Shown: piece by piece, positions 12,144-21,380 of the stretch
Position numbering within the stretch: position 1 is the first letter of the stretch
How the letters are laid out: each line of letters opens with the position of its first letter
Assembly: GCA_963744255.1 (NCBI GenBank)
Contig: CAVUSZ010000023.1
Location: forward strand, 186,001-250,000
Length of the DNA stretch: 64,000 nt
Direction: 5' to 3'
DNA from: DATEDA01 sp963744255
Lineage (GTDB): Bacteria; Pseudomonadota; Gammaproteobacteria; Burkholderiales; SG8-39
Notes under the pieces: generated by a model
Databases searched by the model: none
Told to the model about the DNA's origin: nothing
Seen by the model: only the letters and a program-made list of their open reading frames with translations
Translations under genes and position numbers: made by a program

Positions 12144-12671
12144 CCAAGAGAACTCGTCGCTCGGTTCTGAAGCGGGACCCATGCGGGGCGAGTCGCCCTT
12201 GCGCGGCGCCTTCGATACTCACTGCACGCCGGCGCAGATCCGGCGCGGAAACCTGTCGGATGAGGTTCCTGGAATGCCGCATCGGATCGGGGAACGATGA
12301 CGATCTGCTTCCCGGCCTTGACATTACTGCCACTCAAGCATGCTGAACCTGACCCGCGCGTCCCCTGCACGCGCCTTCTAACCCAGTCATGCCTTCAGCT
12401 CTCTTCGACTCGTTCAAAAAACCACCAGTCGGGCGCTTGTGCATGCAATGAGCTTGTTGGGATCTTAGGTTTCCAGCCTGCGGGAAGAGCGTCCTCGGCG
12501 ATACGCCTAATGACATACGCACTTTGGCGTATTGGCACCGGATCGCCCACAAGTCAATACTGCGTCCCGACCAGCGAAATCTTGGCGGCCAGGTGCTCGC
12601 CGAGTTCTTGCTTTGTGCGATGAAGGCCGACGCGGCTCCTTGCTTAAGCGATACACCGACCTTGGGCTCTT
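12144..12671. other. Intergenic stretch, boundary of a lower-GC islet
   Basis: No convincing gene. From about 12380 onward base composition drops well below that of the flanking DNA, continuing into hypX. On the minus strand around 12560-12645 a short open run ends in KISLVGTQY before a stop and looks like the tail of a broken gene, but I cannot identify its family. No promoter, insertion sequence end or repeat was recognised. Confidence 0.4.
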
Positions 12672-14402
12672 ATGCATATCTTGTTCATCACCACTGCACA
12701 TAACAGTCTTAGTCAGCGCTTGTACATCGAGTTCACCGAACTCGGACACGCGGTTTCCGTTGCTCTTGCCACCAGCGAGCAAGCCATGCTGGACGCCGTC
12801 GAAACAACGCGTCCCGATTTCATCATCGCTCCGATGCTGAAAAAGCCCATTCCCGAGGCGATCTGGCGCCGTCACACCTGCATCATCGTCCATCCCGGTA
12901 TCAAAGGCGATCGCGGGCCGTCCTCGCTTGACTGGGCCATTACTTTGGGCGAAAAGACCTGGGGTGTCACCAGCTTGCAAGCGGAAGCCGAGATCGATGC
13001 GGGCGCGATCTGGGCGTCGCGCAACTTCCGCATGCAGGAACGTCCCTATGCAAAAAGCAGTGTCTATCGCCACGAAGTGACTGAGGCCGCGGTGCGCGGC
13101 GCGCTCGATGCGTTGAAGCGCTTCGAGTCCGGAGATTTCACGCCAGAAGCGCTCGACTACGGCAAACCGGACGTGCGCGGCGAGCTGCGCCCACCGATGA
13201 AACAGCAACGGCGGGCGATCGATTGGAGCAAGGATACGACCACAGAAATCGCGCGCACAATCCGCGCCGCCGACTCCAGTCCCGGCGTGTTGGACTCGCT
13301 TTTTGGGGAGCCGCATTATCTATTCGGCGCGCACGAGGAAGATCGCTTGAAAGGCGCTCCCGGCGAAATCCTGGCGACGCGCTGCGGCGCCGTTTGTGCG
13401 GGTACGGTAGACGGCGCGATCTGGATTACGCATCTTAAAGCCAAGAAAGACGGCGCAATCAAGTTGCCGGCCACGCAAATGCTTGGAGAGCGCCTAAAAG
13501 ACGTTCCCGAATCACCAATGGCGTTCGACGCGGTGGCCGACTATCGGTCATTCCGTGAAATCCGTTATGTCCAGCGCAACGAAGTCGGCTACCTCTACTT
13601 CGACTTCTACAACGGCGCCATGGACACGAAACAGTGCGGGCGGCTGCGCGAGGCGTATCGGGCGGTGGGGGCGCACGCCCCGAGAGTCCTCGTACTGATG
13701 GGTGGACGCGATTTCTTTTCCAACGGCATCAACCTAAGCACCATCGAAGCCGCGGGCAACCCGGCCGACGAGTCCTGGCGCAACATCGTTGCCATGAACG
13801 ACTTCGTGCTGGAAATTCTCAACACGATGTCATACCTGACAATAGCTGCACTGCGCGGCAATGCGGGCGCGGGTGGCGCGCTCATGGCGCTTGCGACGGA
13901 CACAGTCTACGCGCGCAGTGGCGTCGTTCTGAATCCGCACTACAAGGGCATGGGCGGACTGTACGGCTCGGAATACTGGACCTACACGCTGCCGCGCCGA
14001 GTGGGGCAAGACATGGCCTTGCAACTCACGCAGAGTTGCGCGCCGCTTGGCGCACGCGAAGCGAGAGCGATCGGTCTTATCGACGACGCCTTCGGCGCGG
14101 ATGTCGCCGACTTCGACGCGCAAATCCGGGCGCGCGCCGAGGCTTTGGCGCAGCATCAGGACTGCTGGAACATGCTTCAGCAGAAACGCGAACGACGTCT
14201 GGCCGATGAGCGTAAGAAGCCGCTCGCCATTTATCGGCAGGAAGAGCTCGCGCAAATGCGGCTGAACTTCTACGGCTCGGACCCGAGCTATCACGAAGCG
14301 CGCCGCCGCTTCGTCTATAGAGGCCCGCCGCCTGCGGAGAGCCGCACCCATCTCAGGGAAGCGGTGTTCAGGAGGACCATGGCAGACTCAATGTGCCCCT
14401 GA
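12672..14402 (+). CDS. hypX: HypX/HoxX, CO-forming [NiFe]-hydrogenase maturation factor
   Basis: HypX takes a formyl group from 10-formyl-THF, passes it to CoA and decarbonylates formyl-CoA to CO, the active-site ligand of aerobically made [NiFe]-hydrogenases. Residues 1 to about 270 form the formyltransferase-like half with the motif VHPGIKGDRGPSSLDW (His about 74) and the Asp-containing EIDAGAIW. From about 300 to 545 an enoyl-CoA hydratase/isomerase fold follows, with LRGNAGAGGALMALATD and GMGGLYGSEYW. The 576 residues match the family. Base composition is clearly lower in GC than neighbouring genes and no hydrogenase or other hyp gene is present, which suggests transfer or a broken cluster. 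The gene appears intact. Confidence 0.9.
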   Translation: MHILFITTAHNSLSQRLYIEFTELGHAVSVALATSEQAMLDAVETTRPDFIIAPMLKKPIPEAIWRRHTCIIVHPGIKGDRGPSSLDWAITLGEKTWGVTSLQAEAEIDAGAIWASRNFRMQERPYAKSSVYRHEVTEAAVRGALDALKRFESGDFTPEALDYGKPDVRGELRPPMKQQRRAIDWSKDTTTEIARTIRAADSSPGVLDSLFGEPHYLFGAHEEDRLKGAPGEILATRCGAVCAGTVDGAIWITHLKAKKDGAIKLPATQMLGERLKDVPESPMAFDAVADYRSFREIRYVQRNEVGYLYFDFYNGAMDTKQCGRLREAYRAVGAHAPRVLVLMGGRDFFSNGINLSTIEAAGNPADESWRNIVAMNDFVLEILNTMSYLTIAALRGNAGAGGALMALATDTVYARSGVVLNPHYKGMGGLYGSEYWTYTLPRRVGQDMALQLTQSCAPLGAREARAIGLIDDAFGADVADFDAQIRARAEALAQHQDCWNMLQQKRERRLADERKKPLAIYRQEELAQMRLNFYGSDPSYHEARRRFVYRGPPPAESRTHLREAVFRRTMADSMCP

Positions 14403-14653
14403 TCGGAGAAGGCGCATAACCCGCTCTGCCGGTACAACGAGCGATCAGCGCGTCGCTACTAGTCCCACTCACCAGACTTAGGGCCACCGCCAACGTTCGC
14501 GCGGCAGAACACATGATTCGCACGTGCGCGACAACCTAAGAACACAAGAAAAGGAGAAGGAATGGCGGTGGCTCATCTTAGGCATCGTTAGGCATCCAGC
14601 GAACGACGGCTTGTGGCCGGAGCCTGCCGATCCGTCAATCGCGGATTCCGAGT

Positions 14654-15241
14654 TCAGCGCGTGGGCCCGATCCACGTCTCCGACCACGCCAGGCAGCAGC
14701 TCGACGCCGGTTTCCCGAAACGGTCCTGCAGGAACACCTTCGCGGTCGCGGCCTTGCCGTTCACCATCAGCTGCGCACCGCGCGCCGGCAGGAACGTGCT
14801 GTAGACGCCGATCGGGCGGTTCATCGCGCCTGGCGGGATGGTGAGCACGAACGGCGCCATGAGGTCCCAATAGCTCAGCATGATGTCGTCATCGCGGGAG
14901 ACGACCCGCTCCCGCACCGTGCTGAGCGAGTTGCCTGTGCGCTCGAACGCCGCGTCCATCACCGGCAGCGACTCGTCGGCGAACGGCGGGTGGAGAAGGA
15001 CTTCGATGGTGCGCTGGAGGAAGCGCGCGACGCCCGCGTTGTCGGCGTAGACCCGCGGCGCCTTGGTGGTGAGGGGGCTTTCGATGAACAGCGCATGCCC
15101 CTGTCCCGCGGGCGACCACAGTACCCGCCAGTGGCTGACGCGGTCCACGAGCGTCTTGCCGTCATCGTCCGAGAGGCGAATGAACGAGTTCTCGCCGGTC
15201 ATCACGACGTCGTGGGGATCGACCATCCGCGCTTCGGCCAT
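14654..15241 (-). CDS. Hypothetical protein of 195 residues
   Basis: I do not recognise the family. It is soluble, with no signal peptide or helix. Characteristic parts are MVDPHDVVMTGENSFIRLSD at the N-terminus, FIESPLTTKAPRVYADN, and the C-terminal LAWSETWIGPTR. The mix of beta-rich segments resembles a small-molecule binding or lipocalin-like fold, but this is a guess. I chose the ATG at 15241 because a GGAG ribosome site lies about 8 bases upstream; an earlier in-frame start at 15292 would add a poorly conserved leader. It lies between hypX (convergent) and a TonB-like gene in the same direction. Confidence 0.6.
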   Translation of the reverse strand: MAEARMVDPHDVVMTGENSFIRLSDDDGKTLVDRVSHWRVLWSPAGQGHALFIESPLTTKAPRVYADNAGVARFLQRTIEVLLHPPFADESLPVMDAAFERTGNSLSTVRERVVSRDDDIMLSYWDLMAPFVLTIPPGAMNRPIGVYSTFLPARGAQLMVNGKAATAKVFLQDRFGKPASSCCLAWSETWIGPTR

Positions 15242-15306
15242 CGTCTGCTCCCGAGTTGGACACAGAAAAGGTACCACCCCGCCCGCGTCCAAGCAGCGGG
15301 CAATGA

Positions 15307-16188
15307 TCAGTGCGAGTATCGCAGTCGCGTTCCGGCAAAGAACTCCTCCATCAGGAAATCCTCGAGCCCCGCGTTGTCGCCCGGGCGAGCGGACAGCGTG
15401 ACGTTTCGGCCCAGCCGGCGCGACACCCAGACGAAGTCCCCGGGCTCGTTGTCGCGGATGATGACGATCATCCTGCGGACGATCGCGATGCGGATGTCGC
15501 TGTTTTCGCCCTTGCGGACTTCGATCAGCTGCTTCGAGTTCCGGCGGATGTCCCTGTTCCAGCCGAAGAACACGAACTCTGCGGCGTCGTAGGTCATGCG
15601 CTGGATCTGGAAGACGCCACCGCCCGTGGGATCGGGACCGAACGTGGGCGTGCGCTCCAAGCCGAGGTTGGCGGCGACGATGCGGTTGTGGCGCTCGCGC
15701 TCGTCTTCGACCGGCGCGGGTGTGCTGTCCGGCGGTGAGGCACCGCGGGCGCGGCGCCGCGCCTCGAGGTGCGACGAAAAATCACCCTCGACCGGCGTCA
15801 GCGCCGGCGCGGCAGCCGACGGCGGCTCCGGCGGCGGTGCGGCGACGGGTGCTGGGCCCTCCCGGGCGATGACCGGCGGCGTGGGCGGCGGGCGCGACGC
15901 CGACTTCGGCGGCGATGCCCGCTTCGTGGCCGGTGCCTGGCGCAACGGAGGCGACTGCAGCGGAGGCGGAGGGCTCGTCTCCGGACCCGGCTCCGGAGCG
16001 AGTTGCACCATCAGCGGGCCGCTCGCCTTGCCGCGCTCGGAACTCTCGAGCGACCGGTCGCGCTCGCGCGGGACCCAGCCCCACAGCACCGCGGCGTGGA
16101 GCACGAGCGACAGCGCGAACGCCGCCCAGACGACGGGGATCGTCCTGCGACCGCGGTCGCTGCGAGGTTGGTTGAGCCAGTCCCTCAT
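15307..16188 (-). CDS. TonB-like membrane-anchored proline-rich protein
   Basis: Layout resembles an energy-transducer or cell-envelope linker. It has a short basic cytoplasmic N-terminus (MRDWLNQPRSDRGRRT), one membrane helix (VVWAAFALSLVLHAAVLWGW, about residues 20-39) and a Pro/Ala-rich periplasmic stretch (about 65-150). The C-terminal globular domain contains YDAAEFVFFGWNRDIRR and IAIVRRMIVIIRDNEPGDFVW. The classic TonB C-terminal signature is absent and no ExbB/ExbD genes are adjacent, so this is a lone TonB-like protein of unknown target. The ATG at 16188 was chosen because the membrane anchor follows directly. Confidence 0.65.
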   Translation of the reverse strand: MRDWLNQPRSDRGRRTIPVVWAAFALSLVLHAAVLWGWVPRERDRSLESSERGKASGPLMVQLAPEPGPETSPPPPLQSPPLRQAPATKRASPPKSASRPPPTPPVIAREGPAPVAAPPPEPPSAAAPALTPVEGDFSSHLEARRRARGASPPDSTPAPVEDERERHNRIVAANLGLERTPTFGPDPTGGGVFQIQRMTYDAAEFVFFGWNRDIRRNSKQLIEVRKGENSDIRIAIVRRMIVIIRDNEPGDFVWVSRRLGRNVTLSARPGDNAGLEDFLMEEFFAGTRLRYSH

Positions 16189-16498
16189 CGGTTGCTGAGA
16201 GCGGGCGGTTCGGAACCCGGACGGATGGGGATCCAAGGCGTCGACACCGGTCCGGGATATGCGAGTGAGCTCGGCTTCCCGCGAAGAATATACACGCGCG
16301 GTCGCCGCTCGACAGGGCGGCATGCTGCAGCGTCGCCTTGGCGTCGCCGGACTCGCCCGGCAGCTTTTGTTCCGATTTCCGCCCGCCCGGCCGCGGACTC
16401 GGCCGATGGCGCCTGATAGACTCCGCTGGAGCCGCAAGGATGCCATCAGCATGAACCGCAACTCGCGTGACCGCGCCCGCCGGGGCAGCGCCTGAGCC
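16189..16498. other. Divergent intergenic region between the TonB-like gene and chrB
   Basis: About 310 bases separating two divergent genes, so it must hold both promoters. I see no clear -35/-10 pair, operator palindrome or RNA structure. An open run on the plus strand here (about 16259-16495) lacks similarity I can recognise and I do not call it a gene. Confidence 0.3.
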
Positions 16499-17494
16499 AT
16501 GGCGCGCCCGACCACCCCGCCTGTCGAAGCACCCCCGCCGGCCGCACGCTGGCTCGCGTTCGTCACCCAGCTTCCCACCGACGACCCGGGCGGCCGGATG
16601 AAGGTGCTCCGCACACTCGAGACGCTCGGCTGTGCGCCGCTCCGCGACGGCGTGTACCTCCTGCCGGACTCGAGCGACAACCGCCGCGGCCTCGCGAAGC
16701 TCGCCGGCTTCGTGTCGAGCATCAACGGCAGCGTTCACGTGCTCATGGTGAAGAGCGCAGACGAGCCGCAGACGAAGCAGTTTCGCGGGCTCTTCGACCG
16801 TTCCGAGCAGTACCGCGAGCTCGTCAAGACCGTGGAATCACTCAAGGCCGGCTTCGGCATTTCCGACCCGGTCGCGATCAACCGCGTGCTCGGCAAGCAG
16901 CGCCGCGACCTGGAGGCGATCGCCGCGCTCGACTTCTTCGGCTCGCCGCTCCGCGACCAGGCCGAGCGAGTGCTCGCCGAGATGGAAACGCGCGTGCGCG
17001 AGCTGATGTTCCCCGAGGACGCACCCTCTTCGCCCTCGGCCGGCGTCGCCCGCGCGAACCGCAACTACTTCCGCCGCGGCTGGGCGACGCGGAAGCCGCT
17101 CTTCACCGACCGGCTCGCTTCCGCCTGGCTCATTCGCCGCTTCATCGACCCCGAGGCGGTTCTCGTCTGGCTCGACAAAGGTCGCGAGGCCCCCGTGACC
17201 GCGGTCACCTTCGGTTACGACGGTGCGACCTTCCGCAACAGCCGGAACCGGGTCACATACGAAGAGCTGCTCGCGAGCTTCAAGCTCGAAAAGGACACCG
17301 CCCTGGTCAAGATCGGACGGCTCGTGCACGCGCTCGAGGCCGGCGGAAGCCGGCTCGCCGAGGCTGCGGGCGTCGAGACCCTGCTCGCCGGCGCGCGGCG
17401 GCGCTCCACAACCGACGACGAACTGCTCGCCGAAAGCGAGAAGACGTTCGACCTCCTCTACGAAGCGTATTTCGAGCTGCCGGCCAAGGCGTAG
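16499..17494 (+). CDS. chrB: ChrB chromate-resistance protein
   Basis: ChrB is a chromate-responsive regulator or resistance factor usually encoded beside the chromate exporter chrA. The protein has the two usual halves: an N-terminal winged-helix-like part (RWLAFVTQLPTDDPGGRMKV, followed by GVYLLPDS) and the C-terminal ChrB domain (TRKPLFTDRLASAWLIRRFIDPEA, DKGREAPVTAVTFGYDGATF). Its 331 residues fit full-length ChrB. No chrA is present in the window, so either the exporter lies elsewhere or the protein has another duty. Confidence 0.88.
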   Translation: MARPTTPPVEAPPPAARWLAFVTQLPTDDPGGRMKVLRTLETLGCAPLRDGVYLLPDSSDNRRGLAKLAGFVSSINGSVHVLMVKSADEPQTKQFRGLFDRSEQYRELVKTVESLKAGFGISDPVAINRVLGKQRRDLEAIAALDFFGSPLRDQAERVLAEMETRVRELMFPEDAPSSPSAGVARANRNYFRRGWATRKPLFTDRLASAWLIRRFIDPEAVLVWLDKGREAPVTAVTFGYDGATFRNSRNRVTYEELLASFKLEKDTALVKIGRLVHALEAGGSRLAEAAGVETLLAGARRRSTTDDELLAESEKTFDLLYEAYFELPAKA

Positions 17495-17516
17495 CCCCGG
17501 GCCGGAATCCGGCGAG

Positions 17517-18956
17517 CTACTGGCGGCGGTCCTTGAGCACCTGCGCCTGCTGCGCCTTCAACTCACGTAGCCGCGCGTCGATCGCCGACAGGGTGTAGAA
17601 GTCGGTATCGGCGGCGGCCTGGGCGAACTGCAACTGCTCGATCGCCGCGGGCAAGCTGCCCTGGAGGAGGTAACCTTCGGCGAGGGCACGGTGCTGCTGC
17701 GTGCGCTGCCCGAGGGCGGCATACGATTGCGCGATCAGCTGGTAGATGCGCGCCTCACGCACGCGGCTCTTCGCCAGCTCGTCGAGCACGGCGACTGCCT
17801 CCTTGTTCCGGCCGAGCCGCTGCAGGATCTCCGCGTGCGCGAGCTTGACCGACACGGTGTCGGGGAACGCGGCGCGCGCCGCGGCGAGAATCCTCTCGGC
17901 GCCGTCGACGTCGCCGGCGCCGGCCTTGATGCGGGCGGCGAGCGTTTCGAACATCGGCTGCGGTGGCGCGAGCTTGCGCGCCGCGGCGATCTCGGCCTCG
18001 GCGGTCTTCCAGTCTTTCGCGCGCGCCGCCGCGACCGCGTAACCGTAGTGCACGGCCGCCTCGCTCGCGAACCGCCTCTCGGCGAGCGAGCGGCGGAAGA
18101 ATGACACGGCCTCCTGCGGTGTCCCGTCCTCCGCGCGCACCTTTGAACGCACGAGCTGGAACTCCACGCTGTCGGGACGCTGCCGGTAGGGCGCGGTCGC
18201 CTGCCGGTTCTGCATGTCGGCGATGCGCTCGGTGGTGAGCGGATGCGTGCGGAGATACGTCGGCGCGTTATTCTCGTAGAGGCGGGTCGCCTTCTGCAGG
18301 CGCTCGAAGAAGCCCGGCATGCCCGCGGTGTCGAAGCCGGCCCCCTCGAGCAGCTGGTAGCCGACGCGGTCGGCTTCGCGCTCGAAGTCGCGGCTGTGGT
18401 TGAGGTACACGGCCGCCGGCGCCGCCTGACCCGCGACGATCGCGGCCTGCGCGACCTGCGGATTGGAGCGCGCCGCGAGCAGCGCGAGCGCCATGGCGAG
18501 CAGCGACATCTTCGAGACCTTGCTCTGTGCGTCGTACTGCCGCGCCATGTGCCGCTGCAGCACGTGCGCGATCTCGTGGCCGATCACCGAGGCAAACTCG
18601 GACTCCGTCTGCGCGGCGAGCAGGAGTCCGGTGTGGACGCCGATGAAACCGCCCGGCATCGCGAACGCGTTCACCGTCTTGTCCCGCACCACGAAGAAGT
18701 CGAACTCCTGGCGCGTCTCGCCGCTTGCCGCGACCAGGCGGTAACCCATCGATTCGACGTAGTCCTTGATCTCGGGGTCGTCGACGTATGCCGGGTCGCG
18801 CCGGATCTCGCGCATGATCGATTCGCCGATGCGGCGCTCGATCTGCGGGGTGATCTCCGACTGCGAGCTGTCCCCGAGATCGGGCAGGTTCTGCGTCCGG
18901 GCGGAAAAGCTCGGGGCAAGCAGGAGGAGGAGCAGGAACCAGCGGACGCGGTGCAC
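17517..18956 (-). CDS. BepA-like periplasmic M48 metalloprotease with TPR tail
   Basis: Zinc protease and chaperone of outer-membrane assembly, related to E. coli BepA (YfgC). A hydrophobic leader (VRWFLLLLLLAPSFS) directs it to the periplasm. The catalytic motif is HEIAHVLQRH with the third ligand Glu in RDFEREADRVGYQLL. From about residue 260 TPR-type helices follow (EAVSFFRRSLAERRF, KTAEAEIAAARKLAP), ending in a coiled stretch KAQQAQVLKDRRQ. I prefer the GTG at 18956, giving a short positively charged signal peptide; an upstream in-frame start would put an odd Pro-rich piece before it. The gene is divergent from moaC. Confidence 0.9.
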   Translation of the reverse strand: MHRVRWFLLLLLLAPSFSARTQNLPDLGDSSQSEITPQIERRIGESIMREIRRDPAYVDDPEIKDYVESMGYRLVAASGETRQEFDFFVVRDKTVNAFAMPGGFIGVHTGLLLAAQTESEFASVIGHEIAHVLQRHMARQYDAQSKVSKMSLLAMALALLAARSNPQVAQAAIVAGQAAPAAVYLNHSRDFEREADRVGYQLLEGAGFDTAGMPGFFERLQKATRLYENNAPTYLRTHPLTTERIADMQNRQATAPYRQRPDSVEFQLVRSKVRAEDGTPQEAVSFFRRSLAERRFASEAAVHYGYAVAAARAKDWKTAEAEIAAARKLAPPQPMFETLAARIKAGAGDVDGAERILAAARAAFPDTVSVKLAHAEILQRLGRNKEAVAVLDELAKSRVREARIYQLIAQSYAALGQRTQQHRALAEGYLLQGSLPAAIEQLQFAQAAADTDFYTLSAIDARLRELKAQQAQVLKDRRQ

Positions 18957-19067
18957 AGCGTTATGATACCCGGAGGGCGGGGGTGGTTCCCTCAATCCCC
19001 CAATGGACAAGGGGGCAAAGTCCGCTTGTCGGTAAGCCTCAGGAGATCATCTGGGCGGGCTTTCAGG

Positions 19068-19547
19068 ATGGTTTTGAGTCATTTTGACGCACAGGGCACC
19101 GCCCATATGGTTGACGTCGGCGAGAAGGCCGAGACGCGCCGCGTCGCGCGCGCGGCGGGCAGGATCGTGATGAAGCCCGAGACGCTCGCGCTCATCCGGG
19201 CGGGCAGCGCCGAGAAGGGCGACGTGCTCGGGATCGCGCGCATCGCCGCCATCCAGGCCGCGAAGCGCACGGCGGAGCTGATCCCGCTCGCGCACCCGAT
19301 TGCGCTCACGCGCGTCGCCGCCGAGTTCGCCGACGACGAGCACGCCGCCGCGGTCTCGCTCACGGTGACGGTCGAGACCGTCGGCCGGACCGGCGTCGAG
19401 ATGGAAGCGCTCACGGCGGTCAGCGTGGGACTGCTCACCGTTTACGACATGTGCAAGGCGGTGGACCGCGCCATGCGGATCGAGTCCGTCCGCCTGCTCG
19501 AGAAGACCGGCGGGAAGTCGGGGGCCTTCGTCAACCCGGCGGGCTGA
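19068..19547 (+). CDS. moaC: Cyclic pyranopterin monophosphate synthase
   Basis: MoaC, the second step of molybdenum cofactor synthesis: rearranges the MoaA product to cyclic pyranopterin phosphate. Family signatures are VDVGEKAETRRVARAAG near the start, AELIPLAHPI (with the active-site Lys just before it), VETVGRTGVEMEALTAVSVG and DMCKAVDRAM. The 159 residues match the enzyme exactly. The ATG at 19068 follows a CAGG-like ribosome site. Molybdopterin is needed by the formate dehydrogenase at 58-63 kb. No other moa gene is adjacent. Confidence 0.95.
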   Translation: MVLSHFDAQGTAHMVDVGEKAETRRVARAAGRIVMKPETLALIRAGSAEKGDVLGIARIAAIQAAKRTAELIPLAHPIALTRVAAEFADDEHAAAVSLTVTVETVGRTGVEMEALTAVSVGLLTVYDMCKAVDRAMRIESVRLLEKTGGKSGAFVNPAG

Positions 19548-19700
19548 CCGGACGCCCTCGTCGACCCGTCAGTTGATCGCCGGGCGCGAGGTCTTGCTGT
19601 TCGCCGGGCCTTTTCGGTAGGCTACGGGCCCAACGTGTATATCGTATGCAAGCTGGTCGGGTCGCCGGCTGCAGCCGGCCCCGCAGCGATAGGAGCCAAG

Positions 19701-20171
19701 ATGACCGAACCTTCCCGCAGGACCGCGCTCAAACGCACCGGCGCCCTCGCGGCGACCGCGCTGGCCGCGGGACTGCTTCGCCCGGCCGACGCGCTCGCCG
19801 ACTGGAACAAGGGCGCGTTCGAGTCGAAGACCGTCGCCGATGCGCTGCGAAATCTCAAGGTCGGAGCGCCCGCCGACAGCAAGGACATCGCGATCCGGGC
19901 GCCGGACATCGCCGAGAACGGCGCCGTGGTGCCGATCGAGATCCAGAGCAGCATACCTGGCACGAAGTCGATGGTCGTGCTGATCGAGAAGAATCCGTTC
20001 CCCTATGCGGCGAGCTTCGACTTCGCGCAGGGCGCGGCGCTGCCGTTCGTCGCGCTGCGGGTGAAGATGGGCGAGACGTCGAACGTCCGGGTCGTGGTGG
20101 CCACCGCCGACGGCAAGTTCCACTCCGCCGCCAAGGAGGTGAAGGTCACCATCGGCGGATGCGGCGGGTAG
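19701..20171 (+). CDS. soxY: SoxY, sulfur carrier subunit of the Sox system
   Basis: SoxYZ carries the sulfur substrate as a covalent adduct during periplasmic thiosulfate oxidation. The C-terminus is GGCGG, the swinging arm whose Cys takes the substrate. The N-terminus has a twin-arginine signal (RRTALKRTGALAATALAAGL). I chose the ATG at 19701 because an AGGAGCC ribosome site is directly upstream; an in-frame start at 19635 would add a leader before the Tat motif. It is first of soxYZAXB, all on the plus strand with short gaps. The 150 bp upstream presumably holds the operon promoter, but no operator was clear. Confidence 0.95.
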   Translation: MTEPSRRTALKRTGALAATALAAGLLRPADALADWNKGAFESKTVADALRNLKVGAPADSKDIAIRAPDIAENGAVVPIEIQSSIPGTKSMVVLIEKNPFPYAASFDFAQGAALPFVALRVKMGETSNVRVVVATADGKFHSAAKEVKVTIGGCGG

Positions 20172-20182
20172 AGGAGGACGCG

Positions 20183-20500
20183 ATGGGCGATCCGATGAAG
20201 ATCCGCGCGAAGCTCGAAGGCGACGTGCTCGATGTCCGCGTGCTGATGGCGCACCCGATGGAGACCGGGCAGCGCAAGGACGCCGCCGGCAACGTAATCC
20301 CGCTGCATTTCATCCAGACGATCACCGCGGAGCTCAACGGCAAGCCGGTCTTGCAGGCCGAGACGAGCCAGGCGGTGTCGCGCAACCCCGTGTTCGGGTT
20401 CAAGGTGAAAGGCGCGAAGGCAGGCGACAAGCTCACGATCACCTGGACCGACAACAAGGGCGACAAGCGCACTGACGAGACCACGGTAGCCGCCGGCTGA
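20183..20500 (+). CDS. soxZ: SoxZ, partner subunit of SoxY
   Basis: SoxZ binds SoxY and stabilises the carrier. It is a 105-residue immunoglobulin-like beta protein with typical segments RVLMAHPMETGQRKD, IPLHFIQTITAELNG and LTITWTDNKGDKRTDE. It has no signal peptide of its own, as expected, because it is co-exported with SoxY. A GAGGAGG ribosome site lies before the ATG at 20183, 11 bases after the soxY stop. Confidence 0.95.
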   Translation: MGDPMKIRAKLEGDVLDVRVLMAHPMETGQRKDAAGNVIPLHFIQTITAELNGKPVLQAETSQAVSRNPVFGFKVKGAKAGDKLTITWTDNKGDKRTDETTVAAG

Positions 20501-20560
20501 CCAGCAGAAGCGGCGCTGCGGCGGGGGCGTCCCGCCCCGGCCCCGGAGTTTGGAGGAGCA

Positions 20561-21367
20561 ATGACCACCCGCATCACGCCACGCGCGGCCCTCGCCGCCG
20601 CGCTGCTCTCGGCTGCGCTGCCCGCCGCCGCGCAGGACCTCAAGGGCTTGCAGATCTACCGCGACATGTCCGCGCAGGACAATCCCGGCGAGCTCTGGGC
20701 CGAGCGCGGAAAGGTGCTCTTTCACCAGCCGCGCGGGCCGAAGAACGCGAGCTTCGAAGGCTGCGACCTCGGCCTCGGCCCCGGCCGCGTCATGGGCGCG
20801 TACGCGCGGCTGCCGCGCTACTTCGCCGACACCGACCGCGTCCAGGACCTCGAGTCGCGGCTCCTGACCTGCATGGTGAGCCTGCAGGGCTTCAAGGAGG
20901 AGGACATCAAGCGCACGGCGTTCGGCACGCTCGACCGCAACTCCGACATGGAGGCGCTCGCGGCCTACGTCGCGTCACAGTCGAACGGGATGAAGTTCGA
21001 CGTCCGCCTCGATCATCCGAAAGAGAAGATGGCGTACGCGATGGGCGAGACGATCTTTTTCCGCCGCAACGGCCCGCTCGACTTCGCCTGCGCCACCTGC
21101 CACGCCGAGGACGGCAAGCGCATCCGCCTCCAGGACCTACCGAACATGCAGGACCCGAAACAGATCCAGGAGATCATCGGCGGCTGGCCTGCGTACCGCG
21201 GCACGCAGAGCACGGTGCGGACGATGGAGCACCGCCTCTTCGACTGCAACTGGCAGATGCGGCTCCCGCCGCTCGAGTACGCCTCCGAGTTCCCGGTCGC
21301 GCTGACGACCTATCTCGCCTACAAGGCGAACGGCGGGCCGATCGAGGCGCCCGGCGTCCGGCGCTGA
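20561..21367 (+). CDS. soxA: SoxA, c-type cytochrome of the SoxAX complex
   Basis: SoxAX oxidatively couples thiosulfate to the SoxY cysteine. A Sec signal peptide (ALAAALLSAALPAAAQ) precedes the mature part. Only one heme motif is present, CATCH (about residue 178); the N-terminal site of diheme SoxA is reduced to a single Cys in FEGCDLGLGPG. A conserved Cys in RLFDCNWQMRLP matches the position that ligates the active heme. This is therefore the monoheme SoxA type, 268 residues. It is followed within 14 bases by soxX. Confidence 0.93.
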   Translation: MTTRITPRAALAAALLSAALPAAAQDLKGLQIYRDMSAQDNPGELWAERGKVLFHQPRGPKNASFEGCDLGLGPGRVMGAYARLPRYFADTDRVQDLESRLLTCMVSLQGFKEEDIKRTAFGTLDRNSDMEALAAYVASQSNGMKFDVRLDHPKEKMAYAMGETIFFRRNGPLDFACATCHAEDGKRIRLQDLPNMQDPKQIQEIIGGWPAYRGTQSTVRTMEHRLFDCNWQMRLPPLEYASEFPVALTTYLAYKANGGPIEAPGVRR

Positions 21368-21380
21368 AAAGGTGGCGGCC

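Noticed and set aside
16259..16495. Open frame between the TonB-like gene and chrB
   Set aside because: Basic, low-complexity translation without recognisable motif or ribosome site; treated as non-coding.
19610..19660. AT-rich partial inverted repeat upstream of soxY as a SoxR-type operator
   Set aside because: Arms match only partly and I see no ArsR-type regulator gene nearby; too weak to annotate.
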